Assembly: GCA_963786295.1 (NCBI GenBank) | Contig: CAWAYV010000027.1 | Location: 304,236-368,235 of the forward strand | DNA from: JACCZX01 sp963786295 | GTDB lineage: Bacteria > Pseudomonadota > Gammaproteobacteria > Burkholderiales > Burkholderiaceae_F | Direction: 5' to 3' | DNA length: 64,000 nucleotides | Shown: piece by piece, positions 1 through 9,094 of the stretch | Position numbering within the stretch: the stretch's first letter is position 1 | How the letters are laid out: each line of letters begins with the position of its first letter | Made by a program: the position numbers and the translations under genes | Notes under the pieces: model-generated | Database searches by the model: none | Told to the model about the DNA's origin: nothing | The model's input: the letters and a program-made list of their open reading frames with translations, nothing else

Positions 1-403
1 ATCGGATAGCACGCCTGCCAGAATCAGCAGCCACTCGCCGGTGATTTCCTTGCGCAGCTTGACGCCCATCCAGATCATCAAGACACCGGTCGCGATCGCG
101 TACGCCGCCAGCACAAGACCATCGCCGCTGCTGCTGCGGCCGGCGCGAAAAGACCGATTGCACCAGCAACGACGCCGAGGATGCCGAGCAGCAACCAGAG
201 CCACCAATTGTCAGCCCGACCGCGAACGCGCATTGCGCCGATGACTGTGAAGACGCCATCGATCAGAACCGATGCGGCAAAGAACAGTGCCAGCACCAAC
301 AACGTCGCCATCGGCCATACGAAAGCCAGAACGCCAAACATGACCAACGCAATTCCGCCGAGTCGAAGAGCGCCCACCAAGCCTGTTTCAGTATGCCTTG
401 CAT
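1..403 (-). CDS. HdeD family membrane protein (DUF308), partial, two frame breaks
   Basis: Small multi-pass inner-membrane protein of the HdeD/DUF308 family (acid-resistance protein family; molecular role unclear). Hydrophobic segments such as GIALVMFGVLAFVWPMATLL and WWLWLLLGILGVVAGAIGLF are visible. The start is the ATG at 403-401, preceded by a strong GAGGAGG ribosome site. The reading frame breaks near 360-367 (after QAWWALFDS) and again near 115-125. Beyond the second break another frame gives AYAIATGVLMIWMGVKLRKE, which continues the family pattern to the left edge. The C-terminus lies outside the window. The two single-base breaks could be sequencing errors or real decay. Confidence 0.7.
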
Positions 404-452
404 GTCGCTACTCCTCCTCGACTTCTGACCTTGATTGATCAACCCGGCATCG

Positions 453-1656
453 CTACGTAAACGCCTGAATCCCCGTCTGTGCGCGGCCAAGGATCAGCGC
501 GTGAATATCGTGCGTGCCCTCGTAGGTGTTGACCACCTCGAGATTCGCCATGTGCCGCACGACGCCGTATTCATCGCTGATGCCGTTGCCGCCCAGCATG
601 TCGCGCGCGACACGCGCGATGTCGAGCGCTTTGCCGCACGAGTTGCGCTTCACGATCGATGTGATCTCGGTTGCCGCGGTGCCTTCGTCTTTCATGCGTC
701 CGAGTCGCAGACAAGCCTGCAAACCGAGCGCGATCTCGGTTTGCATGTCGGCCAGCTTCTTTTGCACCAGCTGATTTGCCGCGAGTGGCCGGCCGAACTG
801 CTTGCGGTCGAGCACGTATTGCCGCGCCGTATGCCAACACGCTTCGGCGGCACCGAGCGCGCCCCACGCAATGCCGTAGCGCGCCGAGTTCAGGCAGACG
901 AACGGCCCTTTCAATCCCTCGACGTTCGGCAGTTCGTTTTCGGCCGGCACGAACACGTCGTCCATCACGACCTCGCCGGTGATCGACGCGCGCAGCCCGA
1001 ACTTGCCGTGAATCGGCGGCGCCGAAAGACCCTTCATTCCTTTTTCGAGGATGTAGCCGCGAATCGCTCCTTCGTCATTCTTCGCCCACACGACGAACAC
1101 ATCAGCGATCGGCGAGTTGCTGATCCACATCTTGGATCCGGTCAACCGGAAACCGCCGTCGGCTTTCTTCGCGCGCGTTTCCATGCTGCCCGGGTCTGAG
1201 CCGTGATTGGGCTCGGTCAATCCGAAGCAGCCGATCAACTCGCCGGTCGCGAGCTTGGGCAAATACTTCTTCCGCTGCGCTTCGGAGCCGAACTCATAGA
1301 TCGGCAACATCACCAGCGAGCTCTGCACGCTCATCATCGAGCGGTAGCCCGAGTCGACCTTCTCGATCTCGCGCGCGATCAGTCCGTAGCAAACGTAGTT
1401 CAACGCGTGTCCGCCGTACTCGGTCGGCAATGTGCAACCCAACACACCAAGCTCGCCCAGCTCGCGAAATATCGACGGATCGGTCTTTTCGTGCCGGAAC
1501 GCTTCCAGAATGCGCGGCGCGAGCTTGTCCTGCGCGTACGCATGCGCGGCATCGCGCACCATGCGCTCGTCGGCGGTCAGCTGGTCCTCCAGCAGGAAGC
1601 GGATCGTCCCACTTGAACGAGGCCTTTAGCTTGCTTGGAGAATCAGGGGCGTTCAT
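453..1656 (-). CDS. gcdH: Glutaryl-CoA dehydrogenase (one frame break near the N-terminus)
   Basis: FAD-dependent acyl-CoA dehydrogenase that oxidises and decarboxylates glutaryl-CoA to crotonyl-CoA in lysine and tryptophan catabolism. Visible family signatures are FGLTEPNHGSDPGSM (FAD/substrate region), SKMWISNSPIADVFVVW, LGGNGISDEYGVVRHMANLE, and near the C-terminus the catalytic-base motif YEGTHDIHALILGRAQTG, which is characteristic of GcdH. The protein begins MNAPDSPSKLKASFKWDDPL at 1656. A one-base shift near 1593-1598 then moves into the frame reading LLEDQLTADERMVRDAAHAYAQ. Total length is about 400 residues, normal for the family. It is divergent from the formate dehydrogenase operon, and the shared intergenic region holds paired palindromes. 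Confidence 0.92.
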
Positions 1657-1669
1657 CTGGTCAGAGCAA

Positions 1670-1699
1670 ATTGACGAGGATCAATTGACGAAGATCAAT
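1670..1699. promoter_or_regulatory. Two overlapping ATTGA-N6-TCAAT palindromes (candidate operator)
   Basis: Two 16-bp imperfect palindromes, ATTGACGAGGATCAAT (1670-1685) and ATTGACGAAGATCAAT (1684-1699), share two bases, so the half-sites repeat every 14 bp. They begin only 13 bp upstream of the gcdH start codon and lie 91 bp before the proposed fdsG start. Each has a T-N11-A type centre, as LysR-family sites do. No regulator gene is adjacent. The role is inferred from symmetry and position only; either divergent gene set could be the target. Confidence 0.45.
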
Positions 1700-1790
1700 A
1701 CTACGCCGCGCTAGCAGCGATAAACTTACCAAGGGCGACGCCGGTCAGTACATTTTGCGGCCCTCCGAAAACGCCGGATGGCGACTTCCA

Positions 1791-2277
1791 ATGACTGGTT
1801 CACTGTTTCCCTCTGACATGCCAACCACTGTGCGCAGTGCGCTGCAGCGGCATGAAGGTGAGCCGGGCGCGCTGCTGCCGATCCTGCATGACGTGCAGGA
1901 TTCGCTTGGGTACATCCCGCCTGACGCAGTGCCGATCATCGCAAAGGGCCTGAACCTCTCGCGCGCCGAAGTACACGGCGTGATCAAGTACTACCACCAT
2001 TTTCGCAGCGAACCCGCCGGACGCGTCGTCGTGCAGGTGTGCCGCGCCGAGTCGTGCCAGGCTGTGGGCGCTGACGCGTTGATGGCGCACGCCGAAAAAG
2101 TGCTCGGCTGCGCGTCTCACCACACGCGTGCCGACGGCGCATACACACTGGAGCCGGTGTATTGCCTCGGGATGTGCGCGTTGTCGCCGGCGATCATGGT
2201 GGGTGAAAAGCTGCATGCGCGCATGACGCCGGAGAAGTTCGATCGCATCGTTAGCTCCGCTGAAAGCGCAAGCATGA
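1791..2277 (+). CDS. fdsG: NAD-dependent formate dehydrogenase, gamma subunit
   Basis: NuoE-like thioredoxin-fold subunit with one [2Fe-2S] cluster, part of the soluble NAD-linked molybdenum formate dehydrogenase. The cluster cysteines are in VCRAESCQAVGA and VYCLGMCALSPAIMVG (C-x4-C and C-x3-C). GALLPILHDVQDSLGYIPP is the conserved N-terminal helix region. I take the ATG at 1791, which leaves about 25 residues before that region; TTG 1755 and ATG 1818 are alternatives. The frame runs without a stop into fdsB. A one-base shift near 2245-2260 would instead end the gene at the TGA overlapping the fdsB ATG (ATGA, 2274-2277), the usual operon arrangement. Confidence 0.88.
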
Positions 2278-3829
2278 GCTCCACGGTGTATGTGCCTCGC
2301 GACTCAGCGGCGCTGGCCGTCGGCGCCGATGAAGTCGCCAGCGCGCTGCAGGCTGAATGCGCTCGCCGCGGGCTTCGAGCTGAAATTGGTGCGAAACAGT
2401 TCACGCGGCTTGTTCTGGCTCGAGCCACTGGTTGAAGTGGACACGCGTGATGGCCGCATCGCATATGGCCCGGTGACAGCGGACGATGTTCCGGCGCTGC
2501 TCGATGCAGGGCTGCTTGAAGGCCGCGCGCACGCGCTGTGCCAGGGGCCGACCGAAGCAATTCCGTATCTCGCGCGACAGGAGCGCGTGACGTTTGCGCG
2601 CATGGGGATCACCGATCCGTTATCGCTGTCCGACTACGAAGCGCACGAAGGCTGGGCCGGACTGAAGCGCGCGCTGGAGCTCGATGGCGCGGCCATCGTG
2701 CAGGAAGTGACGCAATCGGGTTTACGCGGACGCGGCGGTGCGGCGTTTCCTGCCGGCATCAAGTGGCAGACGGTGTTGAAGACTGACGCGGCTCAGAAAT
2801 ACGTCGTGTGCAACGCCGACGAAGGCGACTCGGGCACGTTCTCCGATCGCATGACGATGGAAGGCGATCCGTACATGCTGATCGAGGGCATGACGATCGC
2901 AGGCCTCGCCGTGGGCGCGACACAAGGTTATGTGTACATCCGCTCCGAGTATCCGCACTCGGTGGCGGTGATGAATGAAGCCGTCGCGCGCGCCACGGAC
3001 GCCGGGTACTTGGGAGACAGCGTCTGCGGTTCGGGCCGTGCCTTTCACATGCACATACGCAAAGCAGCCGGCTCCTATGTATGCGGCGAAGAGACCGCGA
3101 TGCTTGACAGCATCGAAGGCAAGCGCGGCATCGTGCGCGCCAAACCGCCGCTGCCGGCGATCGCAGGCCTGTTCGGGCAGCCGACGGTGATCAACAACGT
3201 AATCACGTTCGCCAGCGTGCCGTTGATCCTGGCGCGCGGCGCGCAGTTCTATCGCGACTACGGCATGGGTCGCTCGCAGGGCACGTTGCCCTTCCAGCTC
3301 GCCGGGAACATCAAGTACGGCGGCCTGGTCGAAAAGGCATTTGGCATCACGTTGCGCGAATTGCTGTACGACTTCGGCGGCGGCAGCCGCTCGGGCCGGC
3401 CGATCAAAGCCGTGCAGGTCGGCGGCCCGCTCGGTACGTATCTGCCCGAATCGCAGTGGGATATTCCGCTCGACTACGAGGCTTACGCGGGCGATAGGCG
3501 CGGTCGTGGGGCACGGCGGAATCGTCGTGCACGATGACACGGCCGACATGTCCAAACTGGCGCGCTACGCGATGGAATTCTGCGCGATCGAGTCCTGCGG
3601 CAAGTGCACGCCGTGCCGCATCGGCTCAACCCGCGGAGTTGAGGTTATTGACCGTATTTCCGCTAATCAAAACAGGGCACAGCAGGTGATCCTGCTGCGA
3701 GATCTGTGCGATACCATGGTGAACGGCAGCCTGTGCGCGATGGGCAGCATGACGCCCCTGCCGGTGCTGTCGGCGCTGAATCATTACCCCGCCGACTTCG
3801 GCATCAGCGCACCAAAGTCAGCGGGCTGA
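2274..3829 (+). CDS. fdsB: NAD-dependent formate dehydrogenase, beta subunit (two frame breaks)
   Basis: NuoF-like subunit that carries FMN, a [4Fe-4S] cluster and the NAD-binding site; it passes electrons from formate to NAD+. Visible are SGLRGRGGAAFPAGIKW (FMN/NADH loop), VVCNADEGDSGTFSDR, GAGSYVCGEETAM-like AAGSYVCGEETAMLDS, and the C-terminal cluster motif ESCGKCTPCRIGSTRG. The protein starts MSSTVYVPRDSAALAVGADE. One shift occurs near 2345-2360, moving to the frame with LAAGFELKLVRNSSRG, and another near 3490, moving to VVGHGGIVVHDDTADMSK. The combined length of about 518 residues matches known FdsB. Spacing to fdsA is 14 bp. Confidence 0.92.
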
Positions 3830-3843
3830 AGCAGGAGAAACAG

Positions 3844-6762
3844 ATGTATACGGAACTGAGGCGAGAGATCGATTACGGCACGCCGGCCCGCATTTCGGCT
3901 GACAGCGTGACGCTGGAGATCGACGGCGTCGCTGTCACGGTGCCGAAGGGCACGTCACTGATGCGCGCGGCCGCCGAGGCGGGCATCGGTGTGCCAAAGC
4001 TATGCGCGACCGATAGCCTGCAGGCGTTTGGTTCGTGCCGGTTATGCCTGGTCGAGATCGAAGGCCGCAAGGGCTATCCGGCCTCGTGCACGACGCCGGC
4101 CGAGGCCGGCATGAAGGTGCACACGCAAAGCGACCGGCTGCAGCAGCTGCGTCGCGGCGTGATGGAGCTTTACATGTCCGACCATCCGGCAGACTGCCAG
4201 GCGTGCAGCCGGATGAACGGCGATTGCGAACTGCAGGAAATGGCGGTCGCGGTCGGGCTGTCCGATGTGCGATATGGCATCGGTGGCCAATACGGCGGCG
4301 CGCACCACTTGAATGACACGAAAGACGAATCCAACCCGTACTTCGCTTATGACCCGGCGAAGTGCATCGTCTGCTACCGCTGCGTGCGCGCGTGCGAGGA
4401 AACGCAGGGCACGTTCGCGCTAACGGTCAGCGGCCGTGGCTTCGAGTCGCGGATAGTGGCCGGGCAGGACCAGGCGTTCATGGACAGCGAATGCGTCAGT
4501 TGCGGTGCCTGCGTGCAGGCGTGCCCGACGGGTTCGCTGCAGGAAAAAACGGTGATCAAGCTCGGCCTGCCCGAGCAAAGCGTCATCACGACGTGCGCGT
4601 ATTGCGGCGTCGGCTGCGGATTCAGAGCCGAGATGAAGGGCAGCCAGGTCGTCAACATGGTGCCGTGGAAGGACGGCAAGGCCAACGAAGGCCACTCGTG
4701 CGTCAAAGGCCGCTTCGCGTGGGGCTACGCGACGCACAAGGACCGCATCACGAAGCCGATGATTCGCAAGAAGATCAGCGATCCGTGGCAGGAGGTGAGC
4801 TGGGACGAAGCGATCAACTACGCCGCTTCGGAGTTCAGGCGCCTGCAGGCGACGTACGGCAAGGATTCGATCGGCGGCATCACGTCGTCACGCTGCACCA
4901 ACGAAGAAACGTATCTGGTGCAGAAACTGGTGCGCGCGGCGTTCGGCAACAACAACGTCGACACCTGCGCGCGCGTGTGTCATTCGCCGACCGGCTACGG
5001 TCTGGGCCAGACGTTCGGCACGTCGGCGGGCACGCAGACCTTCAAGTCGGTCGAGAAGTCCGACGTGATCATGATCATCGGCGCCAACCCGACCGATGCG
5101 CATCCGGTGTTCGCGTCGCGCATGCGCAGGCGTCTGCGCGAGGGCGCAAAGCTGATCATCGTCGATCCGCGCAAGATCGACCTGGTCGACTCGCCGCACG
5201 TGAAGGCGGATTTCCACCTGCCGCTGAAGCCCGGCACCAACGTCGCGGTCATCACGGCGCTGGCGCATGTGGTCGTCACCGAAGGCCTGCTCGCCGAGCA
5301 GTACATCGGCGAGCGCTGCGACGACAAGAGCTTCCGCGATTGGAGGGAATTCGTCGCGCGGCCCGAGAACTCGCCCGAAGCATTCGAGGCGGTCACCGGC
5401 GTGAGCGCGGCGCTGGTACGCGGCGCGGCGCGCCTGTTCGCGACCGGCAACGTCGAAGGCAAGCTCGGCGAGCGCCGGCCCAACAGCGCGATCTACTACG
5501 GCCTGGGCGTGACCGAGCATGCACAAGGCTCGACGATGGTGATGGGCATCGCCAACCTCGCGATGGCCACCGGCAACGTCGGCCGCGAAGGTGTCGGCGT
5601 GAATCCGCTACGCGGCCAGAACAACGTGCAGGGCTCGTGCGACATGGGTTCGTTCCCGCACGAGCTGCCGGGCTACCGGCATATCTCCGACAGCACGGTG
5701 CGCAGCACGTTTGATGCGGCGTGGGGTGTGACGCTGAACCCGGAGCCGGGCTTGCGCATTCCGAACATGTTCGACGCCGCGCAGGACGGCAGCTTCAAGG
5801 GCCTGTACTGCCAGGGCGAAGACATCGTGCAGTCCGACCCGAACACGCAGCACGTGGCGGCCGCGCTGATGGCGTTGGAATGCGTCGTCGTGCAGGACAT
5901 CTTCCTCAACGAGACGGCCAAGTATGCGCATGTGTTCTTGCCCGGCTCGTCGTTCCTCGAGAAGGACGGCACGTTCACCAACGCCGAGCGGCGCATCTCG
6001 CGCGTGCGCAAGGTGATGGAGCCGCTGGCCGGCCTGGCCGACTGGGAAGTGACGGTCAAGCTGTCGAACGCGCTCGGCTATCCGATGCACTACACGCACC
6101 CCGAGCAGATCATGGACGAGATCGCCGAGCTGACGCCCACGTTCCGTGGCGTGAGCTTCGAGAAGATCGACCGCCTGGGCAGTGTGCAGTGGCCGTGCAA
6201 CGAAAACACCGATGAAGCCGGCACGGCGATCATGCACGTCGGCAAGTTCGTGCGCGGCAAGGGCCGCTTCATCATCACGCAGTACGTGCCGAGCGAAGAG
6301 AAAGTGACGCGCAAGTACCCGCTGTTGCTGACCACCGGCCGCATCCTGTCGCAGTACAACGTCGGTGCACAGACGCGCCGCACCGAGAACAACCGGTGGC
6401 ACGACGAGGACCGGCTGGATATCCACCCGCACGACGCGCAGGATCGCGGCATCAAGAACGGCGACTGGGTCGGCGTCGAAAGCCGCGCCGGCCAGACCGT
6501 GATGCGCGCGGTGCTGAGCGAGAACATGCAGCCGGGTGTGATTTACACGACGTTCCACTTTCCCGAGTCGGGTGCCAACGTCATCACCACCGACAGCTCG
6601 GACTGGGCCACCAACTGCCCCGAGTACAAGGTCACTGCGGTGCAGGTGATGCCGGTGGCGCAGCCGTCGAGCTGGCAGCGCAAGTACTCGGCGTTCAACA
6701 CGACGCAGCTGGACCTGCTGGCGCAGGCCAGGAAGAAACCGGCTGAGGTCGTGGGCAATTGA
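3844..6762 (+). CDS. fdsA: NAD-dependent formate dehydrogenase, alpha (catalytic) subunit
   Basis: Catalytic bis-MGD molybdenum subunit that oxidises formate to CO2, 972 residues. In order: a plant-type [2Fe-2S] domain (LCATDSLQAFGSCRLCLVEI), a His-Cys cluster motif (DHPADCQACSRMNGDCELQ), two ferredoxin-type [4Fe-4S] motifs (CIVCYRCVRAC and CVSCGACVQACPTG), the fourth cluster motif CAYCGVGCGF, then the MGD domains. The molybdenum ligand is a cysteine, Cys379 in CARVCHSPTGYGLGQ (codon TGT at 4978), followed by the conserved His; no selenocysteine is used. The start ATG has AGGAG about 8 bp upstream. The frame is intact, unlike its neighbours. Confidence 0.97.
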   Translation: MYTELRREIDYGTPARISADSVTLEIDGVAVTVPKGTSLMRAAAEAGIGVPKLCATDSLQAFGSCRLCLVEIEGRKGYPASCTTPAEAGMKVHTQSDRLQQLRRGVMELYMSDHPADCQACSRMNGDCELQEMAVAVGLSDVRYGIGGQYGGAHHLNDTKDESNPYFAYDPAKCIVCYRCVRACEETQGTFALTVSGRGFESRIVAGQDQAFMDSECVSCGACVQACPTGSLQEKTVIKLGLPEQSVITTCAYCGVGCGFRAEMKGSQVVNMVPWKDGKANEGHSCVKGRFAWGYATHKDRITKPMIRKKISDPWQEVSWDEAINYAASEFRRLQATYGKDSIGGITSSRCTNEETYLVQKLVRAAFGNNNVDTCARVCHSPTGYGLGQTFGTSAGTQTFKSVEKSDVIMIIGANPTDAHPVFASRMRRRLREGAKLIIVDPRKIDLVDSPHVKADFHLPLKPGTNVAVITALAHVVVTEGLLAEQYIGERCDDKSFRDWREFVARPENSPEAFEAVTGVSAALVRGAARLFATGNVEGKLGERRPNSAIYYGLGVTEHAQGSTMVMGIANLAMATGNVGREGVGVNPLRGQNNVQGSCDMGSFPHELPGYRHISDSTVRSTFDAAWGVTLNPEPGLRIPNMFDAAQDGSFKGLYCQGEDIVQSDPNTQHVAAALMALECVVVQDIFLNETAKYAHVFLPGSSFLEKDGTFTNAERRISRVRKVMEPLAGLADWEVTVKLSNALGYPMHYTHPEQIMDEIAELTPTFRGVSFEKIDRLGSVQWPCNENTDEAGTAIMHVGKFVRGKGRFIITQYVPSEEKVTRKYPLLLTTGRILSQYNVGAQTRRTENNRWHDEDRLDIHPHDAQDRGIKNGDWVGVESRAGQTVMRAVLSENMQPGVIYTTFHFPESGANVITTDSSDWATNCPEYKVTAVQVMPVAQPSSWQRKYSAFNTTQLDLLAQARKKPAEVVGN

Positions 6763-7622
6763 AACCCGACGACGCCGCGTTGCGTCCGGCCGGTGCCAGC
6801 CAGGCAACGGTTACGACGCATCGCGCCGGTCGCACCGAGCGCGCGACCGACTGGCTGGCCGACGAGGTGCCGGTGGCGCTCGTGTTCAATGGCATCTCGC
6901 ATGCCGTGATGCTGGCGACGCCGGCTGACCTCGACGATTTCGCGCTCGGATTCGGCCTCACCGAAGGATTGCTGGCTGAAGCGTCAGAGCTGCATGACGT
7001 TGAGGTTCAGCGAGACGCGGCTGGGCATCGAAGTGCATATGGAAGTCGCCGGCGCCTGCGAGTTCAGGCTGAAGGAACGGCGCCGCAATCTGACCGGCCG
7101 CACCGGCTGCGGCCTGTGCGGTACCGAGAGCCTTGAGCACGTGCATCGCGCTTTGCCGGCGTTCACGTTTGGCGCGCAGCGCATTCACGTCACCGCAGCC
7201 GCCGTGGCCCGCGCGCTGCGCAGCTTGCGCGAGGCGCAGGCACTGCAGCAGTCCACCGGCGCTGCGCACGCCGCCGCCTGGTGCAGCCCTGACGGCGAGG
7301 CTTTGCTCTTGCGCGAGGATATCGGCCGTCACAACGCGCTCGACAAGTTGGCCGGTGCGATGTCGCGTGCGCGAACCGATGCGAGCCAGGGCTTCGTCTG
7401 CGTCACCAGCCGCGCGAGTTTCGAGATGGTGCAGAAGACCGCGATGATCGGCGCCTCGATGCTGGTTGCGGTGTCTGCGCCGACGGTGTTGGCGGTGCGC
7501 ACGCGCAAGCTGCGGGTATGGCGCTCGCAGGCTTCGCGCGCCGGGACGACTTCGTTGCCTACACGGCGCCCGAGCGGTTCGGTCTTGCTGCGGCTACGCC
7601 CACATCCTCATCGACCGATTAG
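6759..7622 (+). CDS. fdhD: Formate dehydrogenase sulfurtransferase FdhD (FdsC), two frame breaks
   Basis: Accessory protein that transfers sulfur from a cysteine desulfurase to the molybdenum cofactor of formate dehydrogenase. TGCGLCGTESLEH contains the CxxC used for sulfur relay. DIGRHNALDKLAGAM and VCVTSRASFEMVQKTAMIGASMLVAVSAPT are family signatures. A TTG start at 6759 overlaps the fdsA stop (TTGA). The frame shifts near 6995-7010 (after LHDVEVQ, into TRLGIEVHMEVAGA) and again near 7505-7515, after which LAGFARRDDFVAYTAPERF ends at TAG 7620-7622. The two shifts compensate, giving about 287 residues, normal for FdhD. Confidence 0.9.
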
Positions 7623-7632
7623 GCGTAGCCGC

Positions 7633-7863
7633 ATGAATCCAAAAACGCTGGTTCACATGGCCAATCGCATCGGCGAATTCTTCCAGGCGATGCCCGACCG
7701 GCAGGAAGCGTTGCATGGGCGTCGCCACGCACATCCGAAAATTCTGGGATCCGCGCATGCGGCGCGAGCTGCTGGCGTACTTGGATCAGCAAGCGGGCGA
7801 AGGCTTGTCAGAGCTGGTGTTGAGCTCGTTGCAGGCGCACCGCTCGACGCTGCTGTCGGTTGA
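7633..7863 (+). CDS. fdsD: NAD-dependent formate dehydrogenase, delta subunit (frame break)
   Basis: Small subunit of about 75 residues found at the end of fds operons; it helps assembly or stability of the complex. MNPKTLVHMANRIGEFFQAMPDRQEAL starts at ATG 7633, 10 bp after fdhD. A shift near 7712-7718 leads to GVATHIRKFWDPRMRRELLAYL, which fits the family. The 3' end is uncertain: the shifted frame runs on without a stop, and a second shift would end it at TGA 7861-7863 or TAA 7868-7870. Confidence 0.8.
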   Translation: MNPKTLVHMANRIGEFFQAMPDRQEALHGRRHAHPKILGSAHAARAAGVLGSASGRRLVRAGVELVAGAPLDAAVG

Positions 7864-7900
7864 TCACCTAAGCAGCCCAGACCGGCTGATCCGTCGGCAA

Positions 7901-8305
7901 CTAGCCCGGCACGATCGCGGTCACTTCGATCTCGACCTTCGCGCGTGGCTCGATCAATGCGCTGACCTGTACGGCCGTCATTGCAGGGTAGTGCGTCGCC
8001 CCACTTGTCGTCATCAGCTCACGATATGCAGCGCCGATCTCTGCGGCGCGAGCGACGTATTCGTCGCGGCTCAACAAATACCAGGTCATGCGCACGATAT
8101 CGTGCGGACCCGCGTTCGCTTCGGCGAGCACCGCCAGCGCGTTGGCAAGTGCCTGCTTCACCTGGCCAACCAGGTCGTCGGTTTCGAAGGCGCACTGCGC
8201 GTTCCAGCCGATTTGGCCAGCGACCGAGATCACCGTGCCGCGTGCAGCGATGCCATTGGCATAGCCACGCGGTCGTGCCCAACTCGGAGGCTGCAGGATA
8301 TTCAT
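7901..8305 (-). CDS. RidA family protein (enamine/imine deaminase-like)
   Basis: RidA/YjgF family protein of 134 residues. Members hydrolyse reactive enamines or imines; others bind small ligands. Visible features are ISVAGQIGWNAQ near the N-terminus, QALANALAVLAEANAGPHDIVRMTWYLL, and the C-terminal VQVSALIEPRAKVEIEVTAIVPG, where the family's conserved Arg and Glu sit. Its ATG overlaps the kynA stop (ATGA), so it is the last gene of kynB-kynU-kynA-ridA. That position suggests it handles an enamine intermediate of tryptophan or anthranilate breakdown; this role is inferred. Confidence 0.88.
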   Translation of the reverse strand: MNILQPPSWARPRGYANGIAARGTVISVAGQIGWNAQCAFETDDLVGQVKQALANALAVLAEANAGPHDIVRMTWYLLSRDEYVARAAEIGAAYRELMTTSGATHYPAMTAVQVSALIEPRAKVEIEVTAIVPG

Positions 8306-9087
8306 AGATCGGTGCGAACCTTCCAAAGTTCGGGAAACAGTACGACGTCGAGCATCTTGCGCAGATACGCCACGCCGCTGGTGCCGCCGGTGCCGGTCTT
8401 GAAACCGATGATGCGCTCGACCGTCGTGACATGCCGAAACCGCCACAAGCGAAATGCATCTTCGAGATCGACCAACTCTTCGGCGAGTTCGTACAGCTCC
8501 CAGTGTTCGCGCGGAGCTCGATAGACCTTGAGCCAGGCATGTTCTACCGATGGGTCCGACGTGTACGGCTGCGCCGCATCGCGCTCCGTAACCACCCGAT
8601 CGATCGCGAAGCCGCGGCGCGCAAGCAGCCGGATCGCCTCGTCGTAGAGCGACGGCGCATCGAGCGCGCTCTGCAACGCTGAATGAATCGGCGTTTGCTC
8701 GTGCGGTTTCAACATCTCGGGCGCCTTGTTGCCGAGCACGAACTCGATCTCGCGGTATTGCCACGACTGAAAACCCGAGCTGGTCGAGAGATACGGCCGT
8801 ATCGCGCTGTACTCGCTCGGCGTCATCGTCGCCAACACGTCCCACGCGTGCACCAGCTGTTCCATGATGCGTGAGACTCGCGCGAGCATCTTGAACGCGG
8901 GCGGCAGATCGTCGGCGCGAATCGCATCGCGTGCGGCGCGCAATTCGTGCAGCGCGAGCTTCATCCACAGCTCGCTGGTCTGATGCTGAATGATGAACAG
9001 CAGTTCGTTCGGATCGGACGAGCGTGGATGCTGCGCGTTCAGTATCGAATCGAGCGCGAGGTAGTCGCCGTAGCGTAGGTCGCTCAT
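8302..9087 (-). CDS. kynA: Tryptophan 2,3-dioxygenase
   Basis: Haem enzyme that opens the indole ring of L-tryptophan to N-formylkynurenine, the first step of the kynurenine pathway. The protein begins MSDLRYGDYLALDSILNAQHP at 9087. Conserved blocks are NELLFIIQHQTSELWMKLALHEL (distal haem pocket), SSGFQSWQYREIEFVLG, and RFRHVTTVERIIGFKTGTGGTSG, which holds the proximal haem His and the substrate loop. At 261 residues it is slightly shorter than average but complete in conserved regions. Its ATG lies 8 bp downstream of the kynU stop. Confidence 0.96.
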   Translation of the reverse strand: MSDLRYGDYLALDSILNAQHPRSSDPNELLFIIQHQTSELWMKLALHELRAARDAIRADDLPPAFKMLARVSRIMEQLVHAWDVLATMTPSEYSAIRPYLSTSSGFQSWQYREIEFVLGNKAPEMLKPHEQTPIHSALQSALDAPSLYDEAIRLLARRGFAIDRVVTERDAAQPYTSDPSVEHAWLKVYRAPREHWELYELAEELVDLEDAFRLWRFRHVTTVERIIGFKTGTGGTSGVAYLRKMLDVVLFPELWKVRTDL

Positions 9088-9094
9088 CGAATGA

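Noticed and set aside
1670..1699. Start of a CRISPR-like repeat array
   Set aside because: Only two 14-bp units with no spacer and no further copies; fits an operator better. No other array-like repeat was seen.
1791..3829. Genuine FdsG-FdsB fusion protein
   Set aside because: The downstream part shifts frame within 80 bp of the junction, and the adjacent frame gives the usual ATGA overlap; an indel is simpler.
4978..4980. Possible selenocysteine at the formate dehydrogenase active site
   Set aside because: The ligand codon is TGT (Cys379), and no in-frame TGA exists in fdsA.
4362..6807. Long open frames of 450 aa (+, 4362-5714) and 399 aa (-, 5608-6807) across fdsA
   Set aside because: They lie in other frames of the intact, motif-complete fdsA, are rich in Arg/Ala/Gly as GC-rich shadow frames are, and show no family motif.
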